From Collimonas silvisoli (GTDB taxonomy: Bacteria; Pseudomonadota; Gammaproteobacteria; Burkholderiales; Burkholderiaceae_D), in contig NZ_JAGQEG010000050.1 in the NCBI RefSeq assembly GCF_018305005.1, positions 1-39,540 of the forward strand: DNA of 39,540 nucleotides. Reading direction: 5' to 3'. Made by a program: the position numbers and the translations under genes. Numbering within the stretch: position 1 is the first letter of the stretch; every line of letters begins with the position of its first letter. Shown piece by piece: positions 15,457-26,288 of this stretch. A model generated the notes under the pieces. It searched no databases. It was not told the DNA's origin and saw only the letters and a program-made list of their open reading frames with translations.

Positions 15457-15502
15457 ATTATCGTGAATCGTTCAAAAAACTCCGAATGATTCACGGATAA
15501 TC
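15457..15502 (-). other. Long hairpin directly after the rpoD stop codon
   Basis: ATTATC plus GTGAATC (15458-15469 region, left arm) pairs with GATTCAC plus GATAAT (right arm, 15488-15501) with one bulge, enclosing a loop with an AAAAAA/TTTTTT run. It begins next to the rpoD stop. No U-tract follows on the minus strand, so it looks more like an mRNA 3'-end stabilising structure than a standard terminator. Confidence 0.5.
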
Positions 15503-17989
<2,487 letters not shown>

Positions 17990-18307
17990 GGAATCAAATA
18001 CCAATTGGTTACACTGATTTGCGCGCTGCAGCTGCCTGTACTCTGTCCGTTTGAATTTTGATAAGCCTAAATCGCTGACAGAATTACCTGAGCGCCTGTT
18101 CTTACTACTATCCTCACTTCGTTCCTATCCGTCTAAATCAATCTGGTGCTACTATCAATTCAACGCCCAATTTGGCCAAGCCTAAGGTGTTGAATCTAAA
18201 GCCTTTAATTATAGCATATGGAGGGGCTTTCCTCCAATGCGGACGGCCCTGTTGTGCCGCCCGATTCACATCTCTTGCGCCGGCTTGCCTGTATTTTAAG
18301 CAGTTTT
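17990..18307. other. dnaG-rpoD gap with an internal promoter
   Basis: No gene is seen in these 318 bp. They contain the extended -10 promoter at 18208-18216 and a short hairpin on the minus strand, GGAGG / CCTCC (18220-18235 region), just upstream of it. The remaining roughly 200 bp would be the rpoD 5' leader. Confidence 0.6.
18208..18216 (-). promoter_or_regulatory. Extended -10 promoter for rpoD
   Basis: On the minus strand the sequence is TGC followed by TATAAT (-10 hexamer at 18208-18213, TGn at 18214-18216), a consensus extended -10 element. A weak TTGGAG lies 18 bp upstream. Transcription would start near 18201, giving a leader of about 210 bases. It would let rpoD be expressed separately from rpsU and dnaG, as in E. 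coli, where rpoD has its own internal promoters. Confidence 0.6.
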
Positions 18308-20104
18308 TCAGCGTAAATTCGTTTCTGCTTCTGCTTCGCGCCGCAGTTGTTCCTGTTTTTGCATCAGTTCCCGATAGCGATTGCGCGCTTCTTCATTGCC
18401 AAGTCCGGTCGCCGCCAATTGATCAAGTTCGTCTTTCAATATCTTCATTTTAGTCTGGCGAATTGCGCCCGCCAGTTCTAATCGCGCCGCTTCGGTTTCG
18501 GATTCGGATTCTGCTGCAATTTCCGCTATCAATGATTCAAAATCCTCGCCGCCTTCACGCAAATGCTCGGCCAATGTTGCAAAGTTGGCTTGTTCGCCCA
18601 TCGCCTGGCTGGCGCCGATCAGGCGTGCCAGCATTTCGGCGCGATCAGGTGCAAAGTGCGCGACGGCATCCAGCGCAGCGTCATCCAGTTCCGAGGCGAA
18701 AGCCGGATGGGCCACCAGCAAACGGATGATTTGCCGTTCCAACCCGACTGGCGCCTGCCGATTGCTGCGCGGCGGCGCGCGGCGCGCGCTGGCAATCGGG
18801 TTGGCCAGTTCAAACAAGGATTCGATTTCGTTAGGCGTCGATTGCGTCAACTGTGCCAGGCCGCGCACGATTTGCAGCCGTAATGACGATGGCGGCATCA
18901 ACTGCAATAAGGGCTTGGCGTCGTATTGCGCCCGCGCACGTCCTTCGGATGTGCTCAAATCGGCTTCGCTCGTGACCTCGTTCAGTAAAAATTGCGATAG
19001 CGGCATGGCGTCATGAATCTGCCGCTCAAATGCCTCTGCTCCCAGTTCTCGTACAAAGCTGTCCGGATCATGTTCCTGCGGGAGAAACAGGAATTTGATG
19101 ACTTTGTTGTCGGTCGCATGCGGCAGGCAGGCATCCAATGCGCGCCGTGCGGCCTTGCGGCCAGCGCGGTCGCCGTCGAAGCTGAAGACAACATGATCGG
19201 TCTGGCGCAGCAATTTATGCACATGGGTTGGCGTGCAAGCGGTTCCCAATGTGGCTACCGCCTGCGGGAATCCCAGCTGTGCCAACGCCACCACATCCAT
19301 ATAACCTTCGGTTACCAGCACATATCCAGCATCCCGGATTGCCTGCCGCGCTTCGAACAAGCCATATAGCTCGCTGCCCTTTTGAAATAGGGGTGTTTCC
19401 GGAGAATTCAAGTACTTCGGTTCGCCGCCATCGAGTACGCGCCCGCCAAAGCCGATAACCTGGCCCTTTGTATTGCGAATTGGAAACATGATGCGATCGC
19501 GAAAACGATCGTAGCGCTTGCGATTATTGCCTTCTTCGTCCGTGCGGTCGATCACCAGGCCGGATTCGACCAGGGCGGTGGCTTCATAATCAGGGAAGAC
19601 CTGGCGTAGGCTATCCCAGTTGTCGGGCGAGTAGCCCAGTCCGAACCTGGCGGCAACCTCGCCAGTCAAGCCGCGCCGTTTCAAATAGTCGACCGCATTC
19701 GATGCGCTGCGCAAATGTTGCCGGTAAAAATCGCAAGCGGCGCTCATGGCGTCCGACAGGGCCAGGCTCTTTGCCTGATATTCGGCTCGTTGTGCCGGCG
19801 GAATCTTGTCGTCGTTATCCGGCACCGTCATGCCGACGCCTTGCGCCAGATCTTTCACTGCTTCAACAAAGCCGAGGCCTGAATATTCGATCAAAAAACC
19901 GATCGCCGTGCCATGGGCGCCACAACCAAAGCAGTGATAAAACTGTTTGGTCGGGCTGACTGTGAAGCTAGGGGATTTTTCGTTGTGGAAGGGGCACAAG
20001 CCCATCAGGTTCGCGCCGCCTTTTTTCAACTGCACGTACTTGCCCACCACATCGACAATATCGACACGGTTGAGCAGGTCCTGAATAAAGGATTGCGGGA
20101 TCAC
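18308..20104 (-). CDS. dnaG: DNA primase DnaG
   Basis: Encodes 598 residues with a GTG start at 20104; the N-terminus (IPQSFIQDLLNRVDIVDVV) matches the usual start of primases, supporting GTG over later ATGs. DnaG makes RNA primers at the replication fork and works with the DnaB helicase. The CHC2-type zinc site is Cys37, His40, Cys58 and Cys61 (GLCPFH; YHCFGCGAHG). The catalytic core follows, with GFGGRVLDGGEPKYLNSPET (about 220-239) and the TOPRIM segment (VTEGYMDVVAL; FSFDGDRAGRKAA). The last 150 residues are the helicase-binding domain, which ends in a Gln/Glu/Arg-rich helix. It lies between yqeY and rpoD on the same strand. Confidence 0.97.
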   Translation of the reverse strand: MIPQSFIQDLLNRVDIVDVVGKYVQLKKGGANLMGLCPFHNEKSPSFTVSPTKQFYHCFGCGAHGTAIGFLIEYSGLGFVEAVKDLAQGVGMTVPDNDDKIPPAQRAEYQAKSLALSDAMSAACDFYRQHLRSASNAVDYLKRRGLTGEVAARFGLGYSPDNWDSLRQVFPDYEATALVESGLVIDRTDEEGNNRKRYDRFRDRIMFPIRNTKGQVIGFGGRVLDGGEPKYLNSPETPLFQKGSELYGLFEARQAIRDAGYVLVTEGYMDVVALAQLGFPQAVATLGTACTPTHVHKLLRQTDHVVFSFDGDRAGRKAARRALDACLPHATDNKVIKFLFLPQEHDPDSFVRELGAEAFERQIHDAMPLSQFLLNEVTSEADLSTSEGRARAQYDAKPLLQLMPPSSLRLQIVRGLAQLTQSTPNEIESLFELANPIASARRAPPRSNRQAPVGLERQIIRLLVAHPAFASELDDAALDAVAHFAPDRAEMLARLIGASQAMGEQANFATLAEHLREGGEDFESLIAEIAAESESETEAARLELAGAIRQTKMKILKDELDQLAATGLGNEEARNRYRELMQKQEQLRREAEAETNLR

Positions 20105-20147
20105 TTAGACTCGACGGCGGGTGGTGTTTTATCAGGCAATCAAGTAA

Positions 20148-20597
20148 TCAAGCTTTGGTCAGTGCGGCTTTCACCAGCGCAGAAACCGCGGTCATGTCGG
20201 CGCGGCCGGCAAGCTTGGGTTTCAATATGGCCATGACCTTGCCCATGTCTTGCGGACCGCTTGCACCGCTGGCAGCAACCGCCGCGGCTACTTCGGACTG
20301 GATTTCTGCATCCGTCAGGCCTGCCGGCATGTAGGCGGAGAGAATGACTAGCTCGGCTTTTTCAATGTCGGCCAGATCCTGGCGGCCGCCGGCTTCAAAC
20401 TGGCTGATGGAGTCTTTGCGTTGCTTGATCATCTTTTCGATGATGGCAAGCACATGGGCGTCGCCCAACTCAATGCGTTCATCCACTTCTTTTTGTTTGA
20501 TGGCTGCGGTGATCAGCCGGATGGCGCTCAGTTTCGCAGTCTCTTTGGCGCGCATCGCGGCCTTCATGTCTTCGGTGATCTGTTCTTTCAAGCCCAT
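20148..20597 (-). CDS. yqeY: GatB/YqeY domain protein
   Basis: Encodes 149 residues from the ATG at 20597, since a GGAG lies six bases upstream inside an alternative start at 20609. The whole protein is a YqeY domain: MGLKEQITEDMKAAMRAKE, a helical region with AIRLITAAIKQKEVDERI, and the C-terminal QDMGKVMAILKPKLAGRADM (about 117-136), which is the tRNA-binding-like motif shared with the tail of GatB. The function of free-standing YqeY is not established; a tRNA or tRNA-amidotransferase link is suspected from the domain. Its position between rpsU and dnaG is frequent in beta- and alphaproteobacteria. It ends 43 bp before dnaG. Confidence 0.92.
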   Translation of the reverse strand: MGLKEQITEDMKAAMRAKETAKLSAIRLITAAIKQKEVDERIELGDAHVLAIIEKMIKQRKDSISQFEAGGRQDLADIEKAELVILSAYMPAGLTDAEIQSEVAAAVAASGASGPQDMGKVMAILKPKLAGRADMTAVSALVKAALTKA

Positions 20598-20702
20598 GCA
20601 GTTCTCCATTCGGTGGTGTTTTTCATCTGGAATCGGAAAAACAAAAATGCTGGATTATGGTGGTGGCCGCAAGAGGCCGCCCTTGATGATGTTGAAACGG
20701 CA

Positions 20703-20735
20703 AAACCCGCTGCGGAGCAACACCGGAGCGGGTTT
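20703..20735 (-). terminator. Attenuator-type terminator between rpsU and yqeY
   Basis: AAACCCGCT at 20703-20711 pairs perfectly with AGCGGGTTT at 20727-20735, with further CGG/CCG pairing inside. On the minus strand the stem is followed by only TTTTG, so it should be partly leaky. This matches the known layout of the E. coli rpsU-dnaG-rpoD operon, in which a terminator after rpsU lowers downstream expression. Confidence 0.65.
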
Positions 20736-20787
20736 GTAACGCAATTCAGTCAGCCGCACTAAGTGCGATGAAGAATTAGTGCAAATA

Positions 20788-21000
20788 TTAGTACAGTTTT
20801 TTCGGCAATTGCTGGCTGCGAATGCGTTTGTAATGACGTTTCACAGCAGCTGCCAGCTTGCGCTTACGCTCGGCAGTTGGCTTTTCGTAAAATTCACGTG
20901 CACGCAACTCAGTCAGCAGACCTGTTTTTTCAATAGTGCGCTTGAAGCGACGCATCGCAACTTCGAAGGGCTCGTTTTCTTTAAGACGAATTGTGGTCAT
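20788..21000 (-). CDS. rpsU: 30S ribosomal protein S21
   Basis: Encodes 70 residues, the normal S21 length. The sequence is highly basic and matches the family across its length: [40 protein letters not shown] (about 20-40), and a Lys/Arg-rich tail ([19 protein letters not shown]). S21 is a late-assembling 30S protein near the anti-Shine-Dalgarno end of 16S rRNA and takes part in initiation. It is the first gene of the macromolecular synthesis operon and has its own promoter upstream and a leaky terminator downstream, so it is expected to be made in excess over DnaG and RpoD. Confidence 0.98.
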   Translation of the reverse strand: MTTIRLKENEPFEVAMRRFKRTIEKTGLLTELRAREFYEKPTAERKRKLAAAVKRHYKRIRSQQLPKKLY

Positions 21001-21036
21001 GTAAATTCAAACCAAGTTTGTGTAGGGAAGAGCGAG

Positions 21037-21042
21037 ATTATA
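21037..21042 (-). promoter_or_regulatory. -10 element of the rpsU promoter
   Basis: The minus strand has a perfect TATAAT 36 bp upstream of the rpsU ATG, within the 153-bp gap after the YhiN-type gene. The -35 (TTCCAT at 17 bp) is poor. The predicted leader is about 30 bases. Confidence 0.5.
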
Positions 21043-21153
21043 GCTGGGAAAACGGATAAATGGAAGTGTTATCCCAGGCGGTGTAAATATTGCCGTTTAT
21101 TTGCAACATTCCTGTTTGAGTCGCAGGATAGACGATTGCCGTTTAATTTGTTG

Positions 21154-22350
21154 TCAAATGGCAAGCCCAGTTGCCGTCGCCGACGCCCAGGCCCATTGAA
21201 AATTATAGCCGCCGAGCCAACCTGTAACGTCGACCGCCTCGCCGACAAAATACAAGCCGGCCACGCGATTGGACATCATGCTCTGTTGTGAAAGTTCCCT
21301 GGTATCGATCCCGCCCAGGGTAACTTCTGCTTTGCGATAACCCTCGGAGCCGTTGGGCCGGATCGCCCAGCGATTGACGGCGGCGCCAAGGTCTTTCAGC
21401 AAGCGGTCGGGAGTGTCTGCCAGGCGGGCCATTGCGTCAAGCTTGTTTGCCTCAATGATGCCGTGCGCCAGACGCGCTGGAAGCCATTGGGCGAATACGT
21501 TTCCCAGGTTTTTCTTGATTGATGTTTTGCCGTCGATCAGTGTCTGGGCGACATCAATTTCGGGTAAGAGATTTAAGAGCAGAGGAGAACCGCTTTTCCA
21601 GAAGCTGGAAATCTGCAGGATCGCAGGTCCGGACAATCCGCGATGGGTGAACAGCAGGTCTTCCTTGAATTCGCCACGATTTTTTTTGTCGCCGGTTTCC
21701 ACTTCGACCGGCAAGGCAATCCCGGCCAGCGGCAAAAATGGCTGCCACGCCGTGCTATCGAAAGTCAGGGGCACCAAGCCTGGCTGCGGCTCTATCATGC
21801 GCAGATCAAATTGACGGGCGATGCGATAAGCAAAGTCGGTGGCGCCGATTTTCGGGATGGACAAACCGCCGGTGGCGATGACGACATTGCTGGCAAGGAT
21901 TTCTCCGGCGCTGCTGTCTATCCGAAACAGATCGCCGCTCTTGCCTACATTGGCAACGCTGCAAGGCATGCGCCAGCTGACATTGCCCAGATCGCACTCG
22001 GCTTTTAGCATGGCGATGACTTGTTCCGAGGAGTCGTCGCAAAACAATTGCCCCTTGTGCTTTTCGTGATAACCGATCCGATAGCGTTTCATCAGGCTGA
22101 GGAAATCCTGCGGGGTGTAGCGCGACAGGGCGCTTTTGCAGAAATGCGGGTTCTGCGACAGGAAATTCTGCGGGCCGGCGTTGATATTGGTGAAGTTGCA
22201 GCGGCCGCCGCCCGAGATGCGGATTTTTTCCGCCAGCTTGGTGGCGTGATCAATCAAAACAACCTTTTTCCCACGTTGACCGGCTACTGCGGCGCACATC
22301 ATGCCCGCAGCCCCGGCGCCGATGACGGCGACATCAAATTGTTTTTGCAT
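21154..22350 (-). CDS. NAD(P)/FAD-dependent oxidoreductase, HI0933/YhiN (BaiN-like) family
   Basis: Encodes 398 residues, standard for the family. The FAD-binding Rossmann motif G11-x-G13-x2-G16 lies in VAVIGAGAAGMMCA. It is followed by KIRISGGGRCNFTN (about 42-55), a family signature, VVIATGGLSIPKIGATDFAY (about 155-174), the TFDSTAWQPF and LLFTHRGLSGPAILQIS regions (about 225-241), and the C-terminal FVGEAVDVTGWLGGYNFQWA, which closes the FAD site. Members are flavoproteins of mostly unknown substrate; E. coli YhiN and relatives are uncharacterised, and bacterial BaiN acts on bile acid intermediates, which should not be assumed here. It is downstream of the YbdK-type gene on the same strand with a 36-bp gap. 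Confidence 0.92.
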   Translation of the reverse strand: MQKQFDVAVIGAGAAGMMCAAVAGQRGKKVVLIDHATKLAEKIRISGGGRCNFTNINAGPQNFLSQNPHFCKSALSRYTPQDFLSLMKRYRIGYHEKHKGQLFCDDSSEQVIAMLKAECDLGNVSWRMPCSVANVGKSGDLFRIDSSAGEILASNVVIATGGLSIPKIGATDFAYRIARQFDLRMIEPQPGLVPLTFDSTAWQPFLPLAGIALPVEVETGDKKNRGEFKEDLLFTHRGLSGPAILQISSFWKSGSPLLLNLLPEIDVAQTLIDGKTSIKKNLGNVFAQWLPARLAHGIIEANKLDAMARLADTPDRLLKDLGAAVNRWAIRPNGSEGYRKAEVTLGGIDTRELSQQSMMSNRVAGLYFVGEAVDVTGWLGGYNFQWAWASATATGLAI

Positions 22351-22386
22351 CGATCTTTGTTAAATAGATATTTAAATACTGTAGTG

Positions 22387-23586
22387 CTATTGGAAATACG
22401 GTGGCGGATCCTGTCCCATCCATAGTTCCGAAGATAGCCGCATCATGTCGTTGAGCGAACCGCGCTGGGTGAATGTCTGCCTGAGCCAGCCGGCATCGCT
22501 GAGACGCTCGTCCGCCATATGGCGCAAGCGCTTTATTGTCAATTGCTCGGCTTCGTTTTGAGTATACCGCTGTAAGTCCTGCAGATGGTCGAGCAGATGT
22601 TGGTAGATCGGTAATTTGAACGAGTCGGCCGGGGTGTTGCCATGTAACGCCATAGAGCCGTTCAGGCCGTAACGGCTGGCTTCGAAGCGATTGTACTGGT
22701 ATAGCAAATAAAAGTCGTTGGTGATGACAAATGGTCTTTCCGTCAAAATCCAGCGCGCCAGCAATTGCGCGTAGCATCCCAGATGCGCTGCGTGTTCGAT
22801 CGTCAGGGGGGTGTCGCAGACACGGATTTCAACTGTACCGTATTCCGGTTTGGGGCGGATGTCCCAGTAAAAATCCTTCATGCTGGCAACGATCCCCATG
22901 CGCAGCAACTCATCGTAATACGATTCGAAATCGGCCCATCGGGTCAGCGTGGGTGCGGTTCCTGACAGAGGAAATGCGCGCACCACGTTGCTGCGCGAGG
23001 ATTCGAATTTGGTGTCCGCACCTTGATAAAACGGCGAGGCGGCCGAGAGCGCAATGAAGTGCGGTACGAAACGCGAAAACGCATGCGTCAGATATAGCGC
23101 GTCGTCGCCGTTTGGCACGCCGATATGGATATGCTGGCCGAAGACCGTGAATGTCTTTGCCAGATAACCGTATTTTTCATGCAGATGATGGAAGCGTTCG
23201 CTGGGCGTAATCCGCTGTTCGTTCCAATGCTGGAAGGGATGTGCGCCGCCGCCGGAGACATCGATATTCAGATAGTGCGCGCCCCGGTTCAGCGCCGCGC
23301 GCAAACTTTTTAATTCCTCGATCAGATGGTCGACCCGGGTGTGCACGTCGGAATTCAACTCGATCATGCCTTGTGTCATTTCCAGCTTGATCTGTTTTTG
23401 CAAGTCGCGCGGCTCGATCCAGGTGAGCAGGTCAACCGCATCGCTGGCCAGGTTGTAGTTGCGGCGATTCACCAGTTGCAATTCCAGCTCAATTCCCATC
23501 GTAAACGGGGTCGAACTGGTGAAAGGCAAGATATCCGTTTTTGCTGCATCGGTCTGGATCTTGCCGGCTTGCGTATTCTCAGTCAT
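22387..23586 (-). CDS. YbdK-type carboxylate-amine ligase (glutamate-cysteine ligase 2 family)
   Basis: Encodes 399 residues from the ATG at 23586, chosen for the AAAGGTGA ribosome site; an upstream ATG at 23625 overlaps the antiporter stop in an ATGA arrangement and remains possible. The family signature FTMGIELELQLVN opens the domain, followed by a His-rich ligand region (GGGAHPFQHW, about 120), FGQHIHIGVPNGDDALYL and the late RPKPEYGTVEIRVCDTP (about 253-269). YbdK-like enzymes have the glutamine-synthetase-like fold and show weak ATP-dependent glutamate-cysteine ligase activity; the natural substrate is not settled. It is probably co-transcribed with the antiporter upstream. Confidence 0.9.
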   Translation of the reverse strand: MTENTQAGKIQTDAAKTDILPFTSSTPFTMGIELELQLVNRRNYNLASDAVDLLTWIEPRDLQKQIKLEMTQGMIELNSDVHTRVDHLIEELKSLRAALNRGAHYLNIDVSGGGAHPFQHWNEQRITPSERFHHLHEKYGYLAKTFTVFGQHIHIGVPNGDDALYLTHAFSRFVPHFIALSAASPFYQGADTKFESSRSNVVRAFPLSGTAPTLTRWADFESYYDELLRMGIVASMKDFYWDIRPKPEYGTVEIRVCDTPLTIEHAAHLGCYAQLLARWILTERPFVITNDFYLLYQYNRFEASRYGLNGSMALHGNTPADSFKLPIYQHLLDHLQDLQRYTQNEAEQLTIKRLRHMADERLSDAGWLRQTFTQRGSLNDMMRLSSELWMGQDPPPYFQ

Positions 23587-23621
23587 AGATTCACCTTTGC
23601 ATCCTTCTTGATCCGCATCCT

Positions 23622-24830
23622 TCATTCGCGTCCGCTTTCACCCGATTTGATCAGGGCAAACTGGGTTGCTATCGGCCCCAGCAATTCCAGCACAATCAGG
23701 CAGCCGGCCAGCAATGGCAAGACATCGGCGGTGGTGTTGGGGTAGAGAAAGGCGGTGGTTTGCATCAATCCCAATCCAGCCTCGGTCATCGGCAAGGTTC
23801 CCAAGGTGATCAGCGCCGCCTGTTTCCATTTCATCTTGGCAAAATGCGCAAATGAAAAGACGCCGCAAGCCATGGCGAGAAAGCGTGCCGCGATGAGTAC
23901 CGCAACCGATGCGCCCACCATCGACAGGTCGGACAAGCGGATCGAAGCGCCTATGGTGATAAACAGCATCACGATGAACAATTCGTTGGCGACACCGAAC
24001 TCGAGTTCCATCAGATCATACTGATGATCGAGGTTCTTCGACATGATCGCGAAGATCAGCATGGTAAGCAATATCGGCAGCTGCAACGCGTGAGCGGCGC
24101 CGATCGCCAGGGTGATGACGGCGATCACCAGCACAAACTGGCGGCTCGGCTGACGGCCCAGCAAGCGCGCCAGCGGGATCATCAAGCGATAAGTCAGATA
24201 CGCCAATACCAGCGAGCCGCACAGCGAATAGAATGTATGCGCCAACAGCGTGCCGAAGGAAGTGGCGCTTTCATGCGCGACGACCGGCAGCAAGGCATAC
24301 GCCGCCAACATGGCAACAAAATTATTCAACGCCGTCATGGCGGCCAAGCGGCGCGTCACCTGGCCCTCTGCCTTGACGTCGCGCAGTACCACCATCACCA
24401 CTGCCGGCGCGGTGGCGATAGCCAGTACGCCGCCCAGCAATGCGAGCACACGAGAAGTGCCGAACCACATCAGTGCACCGCTGACAAACGCGAAGCACAA
24501 TACCGCGCTCAGGACCACCGTCGCCAGCAACCATTTTTCCCGTCGCAGCCAGCCGATATCGACATAGCGGCCCAGTTGATATACAACCAGCGCCATCGCG
24601 ATGTCGGCAAAAATATTCGCCAGTTTGAGCACGTCGCCCGACAATAAGTCCAATCCGCCCACGCCTAGCAAGAAGCCGACTATCAAGTAGCCGGTGATGC
24701 GTGGAAACCAGGGGCTTTTCGTTACTATATGGCCGCCCACTAGCCCGAACAGCAGCAAGCTGCCGAACAGTAACAGCGCATTCCATTGAATGGGCTGTGC
24801 TAGTGCAAAGGGCGGAAGAGTCCAATCCAT
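23622..24830 (-). CDS. Cation:proton antiporter, CPA2 (KefB/Nha-type) family
   Basis: Encodes 402 residues from the ATG at 24830, where GGAGG lies five bases upstream; a further upstream start at 24860 lacks a ribosome site. The protein is a Na+/H+-exchanger domain with about 12 membrane helices: an N-terminal helix pair with GHIVTKSPWFPRITGYLIVG, a helix with LANIFADIAMALVVYQLG, the buried VLAIATAPAVVMVVLRDVKA stretch (about 134-153), and a C-terminal half ending with LLAGCLIVLELLGPIATQFA. There is no C-terminal RCK/TrkA-N domain, so it is not a full KefB/KefC channel and is probably not glutathione-gated. The transported ion (Na+ or K+) is not predictable. It heads the antiporter-YbdK-YhiN run. 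Confidence 0.9.
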   Translation of the reverse strand: MDWTLPPFALAQPIQWNALLLFGSLLLFGLVGGHIVTKSPWFPRITGYLIVGFLLGVGGLDLLSGDVLKLANIFADIAMALVVYQLGRYVDIGWLRREKWLLATVVLSAVLCFAFVSGALMWFGTSRVLALLGGVLAIATAPAVVMVVLRDVKAEGQVTRRLAAMTALNNFVAMLAAYALLPVVAHESATSFGTLLAHTFYSLCGSLVLAYLTYRLMIPLARLLGRQPSRQFVLVIAVITLAIGAAHALQLPILLTMLIFAIMSKNLDHQYDLMELEFGVANELFIVMLFITIGASIRLSDLSMVGASVAVLIAARFLAMACGVFSFAHFAKMKWKQAALITLGTLPMTEAGLGLMQTTAFLYPNTTADVLPLLAGCLIVLELLGPIATQFALIKSGESGRE

Positions 24831-25124
24831 GGATCCTCCAGAAAGTTGGTTTTGCAGCAAAAGACGCTACGCTGGACAAGATGCCGTATGAGCATATAAA
24901 TGGGGTATTGCTGAAATCACGACTACATGGTTTTAAGCACACTCTCCTTGCATTGATTGTAATTGCGTTGCGCTATCGGGGCTGCTTAAGCTCTTTGTTC
25001 TCAAGTTAGTTGCCTATTCCTATAGGCAATATTGGGGGGCGGCTGCCACATAGTACATGTTTCCTGTTTTTTGCTAGATCAGTCTGGTTTGTTCCCCACT
25101 GCAAAAATTAGTTCCATCGGGAAA
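24831..25124. other. Gap between the YbiB-type and antiporter genes
   Basis: No gene seen in 294 bp. A hairpin TTGCCTAT (25010-25017) / ATAGGCAA (25022-25029) with loop TCCT lies in the middle; it has no U-tract on either strand, so its role is unclear. The left part should hold the antiporter promoter, but no convincing consensus is visible. Confidence 0.5.
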
Positions 25125-26141
25125 TTACTGCTGTTTGGCGATATCGGCCGCATTGTATTGCAGGTGGAGCGCCCGGCAAACTTTCAGGCATTGCTCAACC
25201 TGCTCGGAAATCGGTTTTGGGATCAATTCCTTTTGCACCAATGCCTGCTGTATCCAGTTAGCGGTACTGACGGCGTCGCGCTGGCCCGGCAGGGCGGGCA
25301 TGTCGTCGGCGATGCTTTGTTTCTCTACCAGCGTAGTTTGTGTGCCGGCATGCAGCCAGTCGATTTTTTGCGCCTTCCTGGCATTGGCCACCGTTTCGCC
25401 TTCGGTGCCGCGCATCAGAAACACATCCCCGCGCTTAGCCGCGGCGGTAGTCGTGAAATAAGCCGTCAGCATGGTCAAGTATTCCGGATGCGTGTATGAG
25501 CTCAGGCGCAAGGCTGGGGCCACAAACGGCTGCATGATTTTGACCAGGGTATGGGTTGAGTTGCGCACCCCGAGAATCCGCCGCATAGCAAGCAATCTGG
25601 CCATTTTCGGCGCCAGCGCATCGATTGGCATGAAAGCCGGTAAGTGTTGTGCAAAACATCGTTGTGCCTGTTCGATGCTGGTGCAGATCGGTTGGCCCAA
25701 TGCTTGAAAAATTTCGGCGCTGGTGACACGGCCGGGATCTGTCAAAACTCCGTGCAACAATACCGGCACACCCTCACGCGCCAGCAACATGGCCAGCAAA
25801 GGGGTCAGGTTGGCCATATGGCGTGCACCGTTATAGCTGGGGATGACGACCGGCGCATACGTGCTGCTGCCTGTATCGGCAGTGTCGAGCAGCGGTATCT
25901 GCGTAAACGACGCTTCCGCTGCCTCCAGGAAGCCGGCGATTTCCTCTACCGATTCACCTTTGATCCGCATCGCCAGCAGGATGCCGCCCAGCTCCAGATC
26001 CGAGACGCGGCCGTCCAGCATGGCCGCGTATAAATCATGGGCATCGCTGCGTGACAGGCTACGCGCGCCGTCTTTTCCGCGCCCGATCTCCTTGATGAAG
26101 CGAGCAGCTGCGAATGGTTCCGCCGGCGGAATATTTTTCAT
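25125..26141 (-). CDS. ybiB: YbiB (TrpD2) family DNA/RNA-binding protein
   Basis: Encodes 338 residues. It has the fold of anthranilate phosphoribosyltransferase: an N-terminal helical domain with LSRSDAHDLYAAMLDGRVSD and LGGILLAMRIKGES, then a glycosyltransferase-3-type domain (TPLLAMLLAREGVPVLLHGV, NSTHTLVKIMQPF). The catalytic glycine motif GTGGD of true TrpD is replaced by DTADTGSSTYAP (about 85-96), so tryptophan-pathway activity is not expected. The E. coli homologue YbiB (TrpD2) binds nucleic acids and is linked to the LexA/SOS response. It is divergent from the ECF sigma gene, with 147 bp between them. Confidence 0.88.
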   Translation of the reverse strand: MKNIPPAEPFAAARFIKEIGRGKDGARSLSRSDAHDLYAAMLDGRVSDLELGGILLAMRIKGESVEEIAGFLEAAEASFTQIPLLDTADTGSSTYAPVVIPSYNGARHMANLTPLLAMLLAREGVPVLLHGVLTDPGRVTSAEIFQALGQPICTSIEQAQRCFAQHLPAFMPIDALAPKMARLLAMRRILGVRNSTHTLVKIMQPFVAPALRLSSYTHPEYLTMLTAYFTTTAAAKRGDVFLMRGTEGETVANARKAQKIDWLHAGTQTTLVEKQSIADDMPALPGQRDAVSTANWIQQALVQKELIPKPISEQVEQCLKVCRALHLQYNAADIAKQQ

Positions 26142-26288
26142 GTGTAGATAACGATCAAGGTTGACAAGTAATGAATGGAACGGGACGTATTCGCCAGGAT
26201 TTTACTTTACCAGCCTCGGCCCATGGCCATCGGGTAAAATCGTCGCCACTCAACCAGCTTGTTCTAGTTTTCTCTTACCCGGGCTTAT

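Noticed and set aside
17990-18004. TTG at 18004 as the rpoD start, adding five residues
   Set aside because: A TTG without a ribosome site is less likely than the ATG at 17989, though it cannot be excluded.
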